A DNA stretch of 64,000 bases from Sorex araneus (lineage: Eukaryota; Chordata; Mammalia; Eulipotyphla; Soricidae). Position numbers and translations under genes: made by a program. Below, one piece after another: positions 10,890-21,775 of the stretch (the first letter of the stretch is position 1; each line of letters begins with the position of its first letter). Where the stretch lies: assembly GCF_027595985.1 (NCBI RefSeq), contig NC_073313.1:81198494-81262493 (forward strand), given 5' to 3'. The notes below the pieces were generated by a model. It did not search any database. It saw nothing but the letters and a program-made list of their open reading frames with translations, and was not told the origin of the DNA.

Positions 10890-11784
10890 CCCAACTATAT
10901 TAGATAAGTGAATGAACAACTGGATTACTTTATGACACATTTCAGAAGATGCAAAAGTCTACAAGTGAGAAGAATGTGGAGATTTTTAAAAAATTTCCTT
11001 TGTTGTTGTTGATATTGTTGCTATGACAGCAACTTATATGAACCTGGTGACCAAGGGTCACATTGCACATTGGGTTCAATGTACACACTGAGGTTTATAC
11101 TCCCTTTCAAGTGCACACACTTGTAATTATGTCTGTTCCTGATGAAGGTCACACTTCCCAACTGGGACACTCAGTGTCCTTGTAGTTGTGGAGCAGCTCA
11201 GGCTGCTTATGGAGTCAGAGAGCTCAGACTTCAAAGCTGCCAGAATATCATTCAGCACAGGGACATAAGGGTTTGAACCCAGGGCCCTGTGCTTGCAAGG
11301 CCACAGCTCTGTACCTTGCTGCCCTATTTGAATACAGAAAGGATAAGAAATAGATTGAAGGTTAAGCAGTTTACTTGTGTTATACAGTTGAAGGATTCAA
11401 GTAAAATGCTGTGTGCACAGTGTTTGCAAATTAAACATAGTGTATATGGTCAGTGAATCAACATCAAGGGGCCAGTATCATAAGATTAGTGAATTGACAT
11501 AAAAGCAAGCAGGTTAAATTTGAACATGTTAAGAGCACCATTCTCTCAACTGTCTAGCCACTTTTTGGAATGTGTACGGCAACTGTTTTAACGTGAGAAT
11601 AAAAGCTAAGGATGAGAGAGACAGATGTAAACTGCTTCCTCAGAAGCATTTTGAGACAGAACTTGCTTTAGATAATGCATTGGGGAAAAAGTAATATTGG
11701 TTATTGAATGTGAGAGAGCTTAGTCTTTAAGCATGCTTTTTGTCACAAAGCAGTTATTTCTAAGTATCATGAGCCTTACTAATA
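10890..11784. other. Mostly unassigned sequence
   Basis: No coding signal. 11040-11330 has a B-box-like gggtttgaaccca and may be an older tRNA-type SINE; 11340-11784 shows nothing I can name. Confidence 0.4.
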
Positions 11785-12033
11785 GGGCTGGAGCGATAGC
11801 ACAGTGGGCAGGGCATTTGCCTTGCACACGACCGACCAGGGTTCGATTCCTCCATCCCTCTTGAAGAGCCTGGCAAGCTACTGAGAGTATCCCGCCTGCA
11901 TGGCAGAGTCTGGCAAGTTCCCCATGGCGTATTTGACATGCCAAAAACCATAACAAGTCTCACAATGGAGATGTTACTGGTACCCGCTCGAGCAAATCAA
12001 TGAACAATGGGAGGACAGTGCTACACACAGTGC
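11785..12033 (+). mobile_element. Long SINE
   Basis: Head, body (ctactgagagtatcccgcct) and RTE-like tail, ending in a short cagtgctacaca run. Confidence 0.88.
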
Positions 12034-12101
12034 TAAGTTTTATGACAATGGCAAAATAATGCAACTTTGATAAAACATTGTACTTTAAAACAAGAGGCAG
12101 G

Positions 12102-12265
12102 GATTAGAGAGATACTGTGGGGGATAGGTACTTGCCTTGTTTGCAGCCAACCCTGGTTTGCTCCCTGACACCATGTAAGCTCCCCAGAGCTCCATCAAGA
12201 GAGAACCATGAGCACTGAGCCAGGATTAATCCCACTGCAATACTAGGTGTGCCCTCCTCACCAAC
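12102..12265 (+). mobile_element. Old short SINE
   Basis: Strongly diverged; 'cagccaaccctggtttgctc' marks the B-box region. Confidence 0.6.
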
Positions 12266-12445
12266 AAATTAAAAAACAGGGTTCAATGATTATGAGATGA
12301 AATACAGTAAATCTTCTAATTAAAGCCTTGCCCAATTTGTATGTTCTAATAGATTCTTCTGTAAATTTTTATATATTTGTGCACAATCATAAACATCAAT
12401 AAATTAATTTTTCCTTACCAAATGCTCTATTGTTTTTGGTTTTTA

Positions 12446-12620
12446 GGGGTATTTTTAGGCAACACCCAGTGATGCTCAGGAGTTACTCTTGATTCTGTGT
12501 TCAGAAATTACTCCCGGCGGTGCTCAAATGGTGGGAGAACATATGGGATGCTGAGGATCAAAAACAGGTTTGCCACATGCAAGGCAAGCACCCTACCCAC
12601 TGTACTAGTTTTCCAGCCCA
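12446..12620 (-). mobile_element. Short SINE
   Basis: Reverse copy with a small insertion (aaatggtgggaga). Confidence 0.75.
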
Positions 12621-13520
12621 GTTTATTATTTTTTCCTGTATTATTACAAGTTTCATGTTGATTAAAAGAATAGATTTCTATAAATCATTTGTGATCTCAA
12701 GGGGAAATACTTCAGTCATTTATCATTAAGCCTCATGTTTGATGTAACTTCTAGTTTTTTATGGATACACATTATAGTACTAAAAGAGCCTTTACAATGA
12801 CTTTTGCAACAATTTCTTTTCCCTAATCACAAATAAATGTCATATTTAGAAACATTTTTTGGTCATTTATCAAGATATTTCTATTTCTTTCCCTTCTTTT
12901 CTATTTATATGGTGCATATACTTAACTGATTATAGACTATTAACCTTTAAATTCCTCAAATTCCACTTGTTTGTGATTTATTTTACTTTTTATATAATAC
13001 TTGACAACTGGCTAGTACTGTAGTTAGAAAGTTTGTGTCCATGCTCACAAAAAATATTTGTAATTTCTCTCTTTTTTATAGTCATAGCCAAAGGTTGGTA
13101 ACAAGAATGTTTTCAGGGGTTACTCCTGGCAGTGTTTGGGGGACCATTTGGGATACTAGGGATCAGTTGGCTGCATGTAAGGTGCTTGCCTTACTAAGGT
13201 ACCTGCTGTACTATTGCTCCAGCCTCCTAATATTTTCACTCTTTTTCTATTCACTGGATGTGTTTGTGAAGATTATATCCCTTCTCCCACTACACTTCTG
13301 TGAATACCTAGAAGCAATCACTGTTTAAAGCCTTTTGGGGCCTGGGACTTTCTTTGTGAGTAAGGTGCTTGATAAAGTGCTTCAATTTCTATTCTAGATA
13401 ATAGACCATTTAGACATTTTTCTATAGCCTTGTGTCACTTTTGCTGTTTGTGTACCTTGAACAACTTATCATTCCATACAAGTTGTCAAATTTATTGATC
13501 TAAAATTTTGTTCCAGCAAC
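12621..13520 (-). mobile_element. Ancient L1 ORF2 fragments
   Basis: AT-rich; words such as 'cttcagtcatttatcattaa' match old L1 read in reverse. A SINE interrupts at 13110-13226. Confidence 0.4.
13110..13226 (-). mobile_element. Truncated short SINE
   Basis: Contains 'caggggttactcctggcagt' and a degraded head. Confidence 0.7.
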
Positions 13521-13534
13521 TCTATCAAAAACAT

Positions 13535-13690
13535 GGGGCAAGAGCAGAAGAGCTAGCACAGGGGTTAAGGAGCTTGCCTTGCATGTGGCTGACATTGGTT
13601 CCATCCCCCAGCACCATATCCAGTCCCTTAAGCACTGTTAGGAGTGGTTCCTGAACTCCAAGTCAGGAGTATGCCCTGAGCACAGGAAAA
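13535..13690 (+). mobile_element. Old short SINE
   Basis: Head 'ggggttaaggagcttgcctt' is a variant also seen at 36843. Confidence 0.65.
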
Positions 13691-13834
13691 TGTTGCCCAT
13701 CCACCTGCTCAAATAATGGAGTGAGAAGCTGAACAGACACTTCTCCAAAGAAGACATACAAGTGGCCAACAGGCCTATGAAAAAATATTCTCCTTGCCGA
13801 TTAACAGAACTACAAATCAAAACCAACTGTGAGG

Positions 13835-14016
13835 GGCTGGAGTAATAGCACAACGGGTAAGGCATTTGCCTTGCATGTGGTCAACCCAGGTTTGATTCCC
13901 AGCATCCCATATGGTCCCCTGAGCACCGCCAGGAGTAATTTCTGAGTGCAGACCCAGGAGAAACCCCTGAGCATCACCGCGTGTGACCCAAAAAGCAAAA
14001 AACTAAACAAACAAAC
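13835..14016 (+). mobile_element. Short SINE inside L1
   Basis: Flanking aaaccaactgtgag / aaaccaacagtgag marks the duplication. Confidence 0.9.
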
Positions 14017-14128
14017 AAAAACCAACAGTGAGACATCACCTTATACCAGTGAGAGTGACCTATATCAGAACGGAAGGAAACGACCAGTAATGGCTGAGTT
14101 GCAATTTAACAACAACTAAATAACCTGA

Positions 14129-14305
14129 GGGCCAGAGAGATAATACAGTGGAGAAAGTGCTTGCCCTGCATGAGACGGACCCAGGTTCGATCCCCAGCAC
14201 CCCGTAGGGTTGTTCCCCCCTAGCATTACAAAGAGTGATTCCTGAGTGCAGGGCCAGGAGTACCTCTAAGTGTCGCTGGGCGTGGCCCCCAAACAAGAAA
14301 CCACG
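14129..14305 (+). mobile_element. Short SINE variant
   Basis: Has GGTTCGATCCCCAGCACCCC; differs from the main subtype through the rest of the body. Confidence 0.8.
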
Positions 14306-14339
14306 AGCAGGAGAACTGGTCTTCAGTCGGAAGCTCGTC

Positions 14340-14545
14340 ATTGGGACTGGAGTGGTGGCAGATAGTTTAGGGGAGGGGAAACATGCCTAACACAGAGGCA
14401 GGCTGGGAATTGGGAAGGAAACGGGGCACGTTGGTGGAGGGTAGTCGGCACTGGTGAAGGGATTGGTGTTACAACAATATACGCTTGAAACTCAATCACA
14501 AATATCTTTGTAACTTCGTAATTCACAATGATTTGATTAAAAAAG
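14340..14545 (+). mobile_element. Shrew L1 3' UTR end
   Basis: Short 5'-truncated tail with 'ggcactggtgaagggattgg', ending at attaaaaaag. Confidence 0.75.
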
Positions 14546-14568
14546 GGTGGGAGACATGGCCAGGTGAA

Positions 14569-14590
14569 CACACACAGACACACACACACA
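14569..14590 (+). repeat. Imperfect (CA)n run
   Basis: Dinucleotide run with one gaca interruption. Confidence 0.85.
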
Positions 14591-15208
14591 AATTACCTTC
14601 ATTTAATGTTGGTAGAATTGTAAACTTGTTCAGTTTATGGAGAACAGTATGGAGACTTCTCAAGAAATGAAAACAAAAGTGCCACACGATCCAGTAATTC
14701 TCCTGGGCTCTATCCCAAGAACACAAAAACACAAATTAAAAAGGTACTTCTAAACCTATGCTCATAATGACAGATGGTGGATAACAAATCTGTGATCTGG
14801 ATGAGAGATAGGGTACAGGATCATGAATCTGTGACATGGATGAGAGGTAGGATTGAGGGCTTAAGGCACTTGCCAGGTACATGGCTGATTTTCCCCTGGG
14901 TAAAACATTTCAGGTCTTTTAGAATAAGATGGGGCAGCAAATGTGGGCCCAGCAAAGAATAGCTTGCGGGGCAGCAAACATGCCCAGGAAAGGATAGAAT
15001 AAAACAGTTTAGGGTCTTTCAGACATAGGGGCAATATTGGCAAAGTTGGATAGGAAATTATCATGACTTTATACTGTACTTCAAGGTGCCCACTGATTGG
15101 TAAAATACTATGCAGCTTTTAGGAAAAATGAAGTCATGAAATTTGCCTATAAATGGATGGACATGAGTGAAATGAATCAGGAGAGGTACAGATATAAAAT
15201 GACTGCAT

Positions 15209-15372
15209 TCGGGGATAGAGTGATAGCACACTGGGTAGGGCCTTTGCCTTGCACGCGGCTGACCCGGGTTCAATTCCCAGCATCCCATATGGTCCCCCAA
15301 TTACTCAGGAGTAATTCCTGAGTTAAGAGCCAGGAGTAACCCCTGCTGGGTGTGACCCAAAAAGCAAAAAAA
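15209..15372 (+). mobile_element. Short SINE inside L1
   Basis: Full head; the body has lost a short piece after 'ggtccccc'. Confidence 0.88.
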
Positions 15373-15844
15373 AATGCTATTCATTTGTAGTATATAAAAA
15401 TATATAGTAGAAAGCTAATATCCATGGCCAGGGAAAATAGGGGTTAGAAGGACTGGTCAGTGATTGGAACTAACCACAAGTGTGTGGGAGGCTGAGAATA
15501 AGTAAGATAGAGAAGAGACCAGTATGACAATAATAGCTGGGAAGGTTTACGCTGGACAAGATCTGAGGGTTAAAAGTAGGTAGGTAAAGGGATATTCTTG
15601 ATAACCTTTCAGTATTAATATTGCAAGCCAAAATGCCCAAAAGGAGAGAGAGAGAGAAGAAAAGCACCTACCATAGAGGCAGGGTGGGGGTGGGGGTTGA
15701 TGGGAAGGAGCCTGAGGACACTGGTTTTGGGAAATGTACGCTAGTGGAGGGATGTGTGTTGGTAAACTGTATGACTGAAATCCAATCATGAACAGCTTTG
15801 TAAGGGTCTACTTCACAGTAACTCAATTAAAAAAAGAGGCAGAT

Positions 15845-16330
15845 ATCCCCCTATTTCTGGAAGAAAATTAAATTGAAGTATTTTTCTATTTGGTAGAAGG
15901 GAGACAGCAGCTGATGTCCATGGCTAGACAATTCAAGGACAACCTGGATATTTCTAAAGCCATTTCCAGATAAATGACAACAAGTCGGGACACAGAGACT
16001 TCAAGGATAAATGTCTCTATTGTGTCATTAACAAGGATCCAGTTGCACTTGGGGAGCACAACAGTCCAGTCTTCCGCCTTAAGAGGAAGAGACACAGACT
16101 TTCCCATTCGTACCCATTCGAAATAGTTCTGAAATAAGGCTCCCTGAAAATGGATTACAGTACTCATCATATACATGAGAGTTCATACATGTAGTAAGAT
16201 AGACAAACACAGGCTTTCACTGGCTCACTTTTTTGTTGTTGTTGATTTGGTTAATAGCATAAAATGAAGGAGAAATACAAACATAACTGTTTAACAAGAC
16301 TCTTATGAACATGAGCGTGAGTTTAAACAG
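15845..16330. other. Unassigned sequence with a 96-codon minus-strand frame
   Basis: SINE-free and not recognised. The minus-strand frame 15886-16176 begins MYMMSTVIHFQ and resembles no family I know. It may be chance or an internal retroelement remnant next to the LTR. Confidence 0.3.
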
Positions 16331-16499
16331 TGGGTGTGTTTGGTGGCCGAGAACTGCCTCTCCAAGCAGCCAACAGCGACAGACAAACAACAGAACCTAT
16401 AGGCTGGTTGGTAATTGATGACCCTTTATTGGAGTCTCAGAGTGTTAGTTATATGGGAATCGTAAAAGTGGGGTGTGTAAAACACAAAAATAAAAAGAA

Positions 16500-17590
16500 A
16501 GGTGCGCGGGCGGTGAGGCAGGCGAAGGAAGGAACGGAGCCAAGATGGTTGGTCTCACCGCAGTTTATTCCGATCTTCTTTCTCCAATCTCCTCTGATTC
16601 TCCTCCCGCTTCTTTCTCCCCCATCCTACTTCATTCTCTCTCTCTCTCTCGATCTGTGGATCTGGCCCCCATGGATCTGGCCCCCGTGGATCTGGCTCCC
16701 AACCCACTCTTACAGCCTCGTTAAATCTCCACAGCATGAGGGAGTTGGGGCATACACATAGGTGTGGTCAGCAATAGGGTAAGGTTCTTTTCCCTCAGGG
16801 GATGCTTCTCCTAGGACTTAATTCTCTTTCAGTAGGAGGATCCACCCAAGGGCAGAGTCCCATGAATGTGTTTCTCTTCTCCTCAGCCAGCAAACATATA
16901 AGAATTCATAATATTAATCATTTTGTATGGACACAATAAGAGATGCATTAAAGCTTATAGAATTGCTCTCCTGGGGCCATCTCAATCTCAGACTACAGTG
17001 CTCAGGCCAGAACAGTCTTTCCTATCCCTAGCAGGGTCCCAGTCTCATAATTACTATTGGATCATGACAGCATTTGTCTATGACCAAGCTCTTAACTTAT
17101 AGTTAAGAACTAGGCACTTTGGCCAGGCCCATCTCGATGCCAGGGTAGCACATAACTCACCGCTTGCCCTGGATCCTTCCCGTCCCACGTCGGGGACCCT
17201 ACTTTGGGGTGCTAGGAACTTAGGGCAACTGAGGCTTAAGTGGAGAAAGCAGATGCCCGGGAGGGAATAATATTCGAGGCCAATTAAGTCCCAAGTTACA
17301 AAAACATAATATTGTCTTCTTGTGTCTATACAAAAAAGACATAGCTTTAAAGTAAATTATTCAAAAGGCATAAAGAGGAGAGAAAGGCAATGTTATAATA
17401 TTCAGTGTCCTAGGAAGTTCTGACCTTACCAATTAACAGAGTTTGATTAGAGGAAGAGCAGATAAACTGGTAGAATTGGTTACAGATAAACAAAGGAATG
17501 GGAGTGACTCTGGAGCACTTTGATGGGTGTGACTGATAAACCTAAGCTCCTTGTGGCAAGGGGAGCAGGACAAACCAATGATATCCAACA
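16500..17590 (-). mobile_element. LTR-like element, copy 1
   Basis: Read on the minus strand it starts TGTTGGATATCATTGG at 17590 and runs through a long U3-like part, a purine-rich tract and an AATAAA near 16570, as an LTR would. It shares its full course with 28445-30613. The exact U5 end is unclear; related sequence may continue to about 16330. No gag/pol/env sequence is seen. Confidence 0.6.
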
Positions 17591-17591
17591 G

Positions 17592-18583
17592 TGGGGTATA
17601 CACATAGGTGTGGTTGAGCATTATCATGACAATAAACAGTAAACTTCTGTCCGGGGTAGTTTTCCTAGGAGATAAACTCAAGGACAAAATCTCATCTGGG
17701 GGTTCAGCACTCTAGATTACTAGGAGATCTGCTCAAGGGTGGGATTCCATCTAAGAACATATTGCTTTCTCCTTCCCTTAGCTAGTAATCCATTTATTTC
17801 TAACTTATGTATGAACACAGTAAGAGATATATAAAGCTTAAAGGGTGGCTCTTCCTGGGAACATCTCACTATATACCCCAGATTGCAGTCCTCAGGCCAG
17901 GCCAGTCTTTCCTAACCCCAGCAGTGTCCTCATTTACTCACCACCCCTTGGGTCATGATACAGCCTGTTCCATGACTGTGCTCCCAAATCATAAGTGCGC
18001 CTCTTATGGCACTTAGCTTTTCTGATGCCGGGGTAGCTTATGGCTTGCCCCGGGTCCATCCAAGTCGCTCGCCAGGACCCTCCTTCTGGGGTGTTAGGAA
18101 GTAAGGGCAATTGAGGCTTAAGTAACTATGATGGATGCCCAGGATTAAATATTATTCGTTTTTTTTTTTTTTGCTTTTTGGGTCACACCCAGCGATGCTC
18201 AGGGGTTACTCCTGGCTCTGCACTCAGGAATTACTCCTGGCGGTACTCGGGGGACCATATGGGATGCCGGGGACCGAACCCGGGTCGGGCGCGTGCAAGG
18301 CAAACGCCCTACCCGCTGTGCTATCACTCCGGCCCCGATTAAATATTATTCGAAGTCAATTAACTCCCATGTTACAAAAGCATAGCATCAACTGTCTTCC
18401 CGTGTCGATATAAACAGAACATTGCTAAACTATGCAAAGGACATAAAGGAAAGAGAAAAGCAATATAGGATTATTAGTGTCTGATGAAATTGGGAGTGCC
18501 TCAGGAGCACCGTGGTGAGAGTAACTCAATAAACCTAAGCTCCCTGTGGGAGGAATAAGAATAAACCAATGTTATCTAACACG
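17592..18583 (-). mobile_element. LTR-like element, copy 2 (tandem U3 block)
   Basis: It repeats only the U3-like part of copy 1: both end ...CACACCTATGTGTATnCCCCA on the minus strand, and both begin at a TGTT[G/A]GATA-type terminus. One base separates the copies. Interrupted by a SINE at 18159-18336. Confidence 0.6.
18159..18336 (-). mobile_element. Short SINE inside the LTR-like element
   Basis: Perfect 16-bp duplication gattaaatattattcg at 18143-18158 and 18337-18352; almost consensus, so recent. Confidence 0.96.
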
Positions 18584-18599
18584 TCAGATTGAAAAATAT

Positions 18600-19038
18600 A
18601 AACTGACCTAATATACTCGGAACACCAGGCCCAAAAGGCTGAAGTGAAATCAGTGGTCAGTGTCAGCTTGGTTCCTTCTCTACGACTAACGCTTACGGAA
18701 AGGGACCTCAGAGGGGAAAGGCATTCTGATCACGTGCTTCTTCAGCCTGGCCTTGGGGGTATTTTCTTTTTAATTTAAAAGGATCAACTGCTCTTGGTCA
18801 GGCTGGGGAAAAGGAAGCATCACTGAGGTGAAAAATATTGGGATAAGGGTGGGGGGGCAGAAGAGAAGGGGGCTTTAACTACCAAACTCTCTCATGACAC
18901 GCTAAGATTAGATTGACTTCAGCTGTCCTTAGAATTCCTCATTATCCGGAGCAGGCACTTGAGTTTTGGCTCTCTTGTACATAGCTGCATTCCAAGCGAG
19001 AGCCCTGCATGAGGCACGGTTTAGAAAAAGAGAAGTGC
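18600..19038 (-). other. SOCS2: SOCS2-like 3' UTR homology
   Basis: Sequence downstream of the stop resembles the SOCS2 3' UTR as I remember it, for example the stretch giving GAATGCAGCTATGTA on the minus strand (about 18980-18995) and TGACCAAGAGCAGTTGATCC near 18790-18800. It ends close to the LTR-like copy at 17592-18583. No poly(A) tail (a poly-T run on the plus strand) is visible at the boundary. Confidence 0.6.
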
Positions 19039-19626
19039 TTATACCTGGAATTGATACTCTTCCAAGTAATTTTTGAGTCTTGTCGGTAAAGGCAGTTCCC
19101 GGATGTTGCTGGTACATTTGTTAATGGCCAGTCTACAGAGATGCTGCAGCGGTACCGTAGACGCGTAGAGCGGTTGGGTCAGGTAAAGGTGGACGCTGCC
19201 GGTCCCCAACGCTTCGGGGCCCGTCCGCTTCTCCTTGCTCATCTGCACGTAGTAGTCAACCAGATGAACCACACCATCAAACTGCTTCAGCCGGGACTGG
19301 ATACAGACGAAAGAGTCCAATCGGAACGTCCCATTGTGGTACTCGATGCGCAGATTAGTCGGGCCCGCGGATGTCTTGACAGATATGGTTAGGAGGTAGC
19401 CTGAATGAGAACTGTCTCGGATCAAGAAAGTTCCTTCGCGGGCCTCTTTTAATTTCTCATTGGCTTCGAGAACAGTCAGACGTCCCCAGTACCAACCAGT
19501 TTGCCGGAGTTCCCGCAGGGCCTGGGCCAGGCGCGCCTGTTCGAGGGGCGGCTCCTCGGCCGCGCCCGCGCTGCTCCGGGTCCCGGCCGCCCCCTCCCCG
19601 GAGGGCTCGCGGCTCGGCAGGGACAT
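19039..19626 (-). CDS. SOCS2: SOCS2-like protein, intact intronless frame (retrogene candidate)
   Basis: The product is a 195-residue suppressor-of-cytokine-signalling protein. The family binds phosphotyrosines on receptors such as the growth hormone receptor and recruits an elongin B/C-cullin 5 ubiquitin ligase. Seen here: a short variable N-terminus (1-44), an SH2 domain (about 45-150) with FLIRDSS at 67-73 (phosphotyrosine Arg70) and a second basic residue Arg93, then a SOCS box with an elongin BC-box PLQHLCRLAI at 159-168 and a cullin-5-type LPLP at 178-181. Length is close to the usual 198. The ATG has a weak context (C at -3); the TAA is at 19039-19041. No intron interrupts the frame, although I recall SOCS2 having one near the start of the SH2 domain. 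By memory the SH2 plus SOCS part is only about four-fifths identical to human. Key residues are all kept, so it may be a selected retrogene; a genuine locus is the alternative. Confidence 0.88.
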   Translation of the reverse strand: MSLPSREPSGEGAAGTRSSAGAAEEPPLEQARLAQALRELRQTGWYWGRLTVLEANEKLKEAREGTFLIRDSSHSGYLLTISVKTSAGPTNLRIEYHNGTFRLDSFVCIQSRLKQFDGVVHLVDYYVQMSKEKRTGPEALGTGSVHLYLTQPLYASTVPLQHLCRLAINKCTSNIRELPLPTRLKNYLEEYQFQV

Positions 19627-20060
19627 GGGAGAAGCTTCCCCGGGTCAAAGACAGGTGGCCGTCGGCGCGGGAGGCGGAGGGGGGCGCGCGTCCTGCCCGG
19701 CCAGGAAGCGGGAAGCCCTAGCGGGGTCCCCGGACGGTGCGGGAGCGGGAGAAGACTGCGGGGGCGCAGCTGCTTCCCCCTCCCCGGCTCCCCAAGGGTC
19801 CACCGTAGAGTCCCTACGAAGACGCGCTCACCCACAGTTTGTCTGGCAGCAGCCCGGACCCGAGCTCCTCCGGCCGCGGGTCTTCAGGGTGGGGGATGCT
19901 CCGGCTGTGCGCTGGGAACCCCGGCTGCACCCTGTCTGCAGCCCGCGCCAGCGCCCGAGGCGGCTCGGCCGAGGAGGCTCATGCTTCACCCGCCCCCAAT
20001 GCACCCCGCACCCCGCCCCGCCCCTCCCGAGAGCCGTAGCCGGGGTGACCAGACTTGGCA
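19460..20060 (-). promoter_or_regulatory. CpG/GC-rich 5' region of the SOCS2-like gene
   Basis: Very GC- and CpG-rich sequence covers the N-terminal codons and about 430 bp upstream, unlike the AT-rich surroundings. A run of overlapping GC boxes (CCGCCCCGCCCC type) lies near 20012-20024 and an inverted CCAAT near 19996. A good-looking splice donor (TGG/GTGAGC on the minus strand) sits at about 19826-19834. Promoter function is inferred from composition. If this is a retrocopy, part of it would be 5' UTR carried along. Confidence 0.5.
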
Positions 20061-20075
20061 AGAGTTCCCCTCTAC

Positions 20076-21230
20076 TGAGTTGTTTTTTTTTTTTTACATT
20101 GATCATTTTTGTTGTTGTTGAATCACGGTGATAGTTACAAAGCTTTCCTGATCGGGTTTGAGTCAATGTTTCAACACCTATTCCTTCACCAATGTGCACT
20201 TCCCACCACCAATATCCCCACCCCACCCCCACCCTGCCCCAATGGGAGGCACTTTTATTCTTCTCTTTCTATTTGGCGGCATTATGGTTTGCAATACAGA
20301 TGCTGAGAGGCCATCATATTTGGTCCTTTATTCACTTTCCGCACAAATCTCATTCAGAGCCATCCCTGCCAACTGTCATTGTCATAATGGTCCCTTCTCT
20401 AGCCCAACTGCCCTCTCCCACAACCCTTGAGGCAGACTTCCAACCGTGGGCCAATCCTTCTGGCCCTTGTTTCTACTGTCCTTGGGTGTTAGCCTCAGAC
20501 TATGACATTATTTAAATCCCACAGATGAGTCCAATGCCTATGTCTATCCCTCTCCTTCTTACTTATTTCACTGGGCATGATATTCTCATGTCCATCCATT
20601 TATAAGAGAATTTCATGACTTCATTTTTGTCTAACAGCTGTATAGTATTCCATTGTGTAGCTGTACCAACAAGTCACCTGTTCTCGGGTGCTCAGGTTGT
20701 TTCCAGATTCTGGCTATTATGCTTCAAGGAACATACAAGTGCAGATGTCATTTCTGCTGTTGTGTTTTTGCAACCTGGGGCTATATTCCCAGAAGTGGGT
20801 CATATGGAATCTCAGTTTCTAGTTTTTTGAGGAATGTCCATATTGTATTCAAAAAGACTGGCTCAGTCGGTATTTCTACCAACAATGAATGAGAGTCCCT
20901 TTCTCCCCCCATCCAGGCCAGAACTGGCTATTCTTTCTTTTTCTTGTTTTTTTTTTTTGGCTTTCTGGGTCACACCCGGTGATGTACAGGAGTCATTCCT
21001 GGCTCTGCACTCAGGAACCACCCCTGGCAGTGCTCAGGGGGCCATATGGGATGCTGGAAATCGATCCTGGGTCGGCCACGTGCAAGGCAAATGCCCTACC
21101 CACTGTGCTATCGCTCCAGCCCCAGCACTGGTTATTCTTATTCTTTTTGATGTGTGCCAGTCTCTGTGATATAAAGTGATATCTCATTGTTGTTTTGATT
21201 TGCATCTTCCTAATGATCCATTAAGTTTTG
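20076..21230 (-). mobile_element. Shrew L1 3' half
   Basis: Begins with the tail (poly-T from about 20084), then the 3' UTR and ORF2 C-terminal region (ctgtatagtattccattgtg). Starts right beside the SOCS2-like CpG region. Split by a SINE. Confidence 0.88.
20935..21126 (-). mobile_element. Short SINE inside L1
   Basis: Duplication actggctattct (20923-20934) against actggttattct (21127-21138). Confidence 0.92.
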
Positions 21231-21436
21231 ATGTGCTTACTATCCTTAATGTCTCTGTCAGCTAAAACAATGGTCCACATGTTGGCAACAAGGAGTGATA
21301 TTGCACTGGTTAAATGGCCAGCCTGTGAACTCCTGGGGGGCTGCCCAGGCAACCCCAAAGCTTGCACAGTTCTTGTGTGTCTAACTCATTCTCTGCAACC
21401 AATGCCAGCTGGATAGAGGTCAAAGCTGCCAATCCT

Positions 21437-21609
21437 GGGGCTGGACCGATAGCACAGCGGGTAGGGCATTTGCCTTGCATGCAGCCGACCCGGGTTCGAT
21501 TCCCAGCATCCCATATAGTCCCCTGAGCACCGCCAGGGGTAATTCCTGAGTGCAGAGTCAGGAGTAACTCCTGTGCATCGCCTGGTGTGACCCAAAAAGC
21601 AAAAAAAAA
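21437..21609 (+). mobile_element. Short SINE
   Basis: Close to consensus with a complete B-box. Confidence 0.92.
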
Positions 21610-21775
21610 TGTGTTTGTCAAGGAGGCAGGCTCAGGGATTGGGAGGGAATCTGGGGACATTGGTGGAGGGAAGTTGACATTGATGGTAGGATCGCTATTG
21701 GAATAATTTATGCCTGAAACTCACCTGTAAATAACTTTGTAAATCATGGTGCATTAATTAAAAATAAAATCATAC
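21610..21775 (+). mobile_element. Shrew L1 3' UTR end
   Basis: G-rich 3' UTR words and a tail 'attaaaaataaaatcataca'. Confidence 0.75.

Larger units (their letters stand above)
13691..15836 (+). mobile_element. Older shrew L1, ORF2 end to 3' UTR
   Basis: Collinear with the C-terminal half of the L1 at 32879-34890: 13691-13834, 14017-14128, 14560-14770, 15060-15208 and the 3' UTR at 15373-15836. Interrupted by three SINEs and a separate L1 tail. Reading frame destroyed by indels. Confidence 0.75.

Noticed and set aside
16500-18583. Complete endogenous retrovirus with coding genes
   Set aside because: Only LTR-like sequence is visible; no gag, pol or env-like frame lies beside it.
19460-20131. 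223-codon plus-strand frame in the GC-rich block
   Set aside because: It is antisense to the SOCS2-like CDS and 5' region; long frames are expected by chance in GC-rich DNA.
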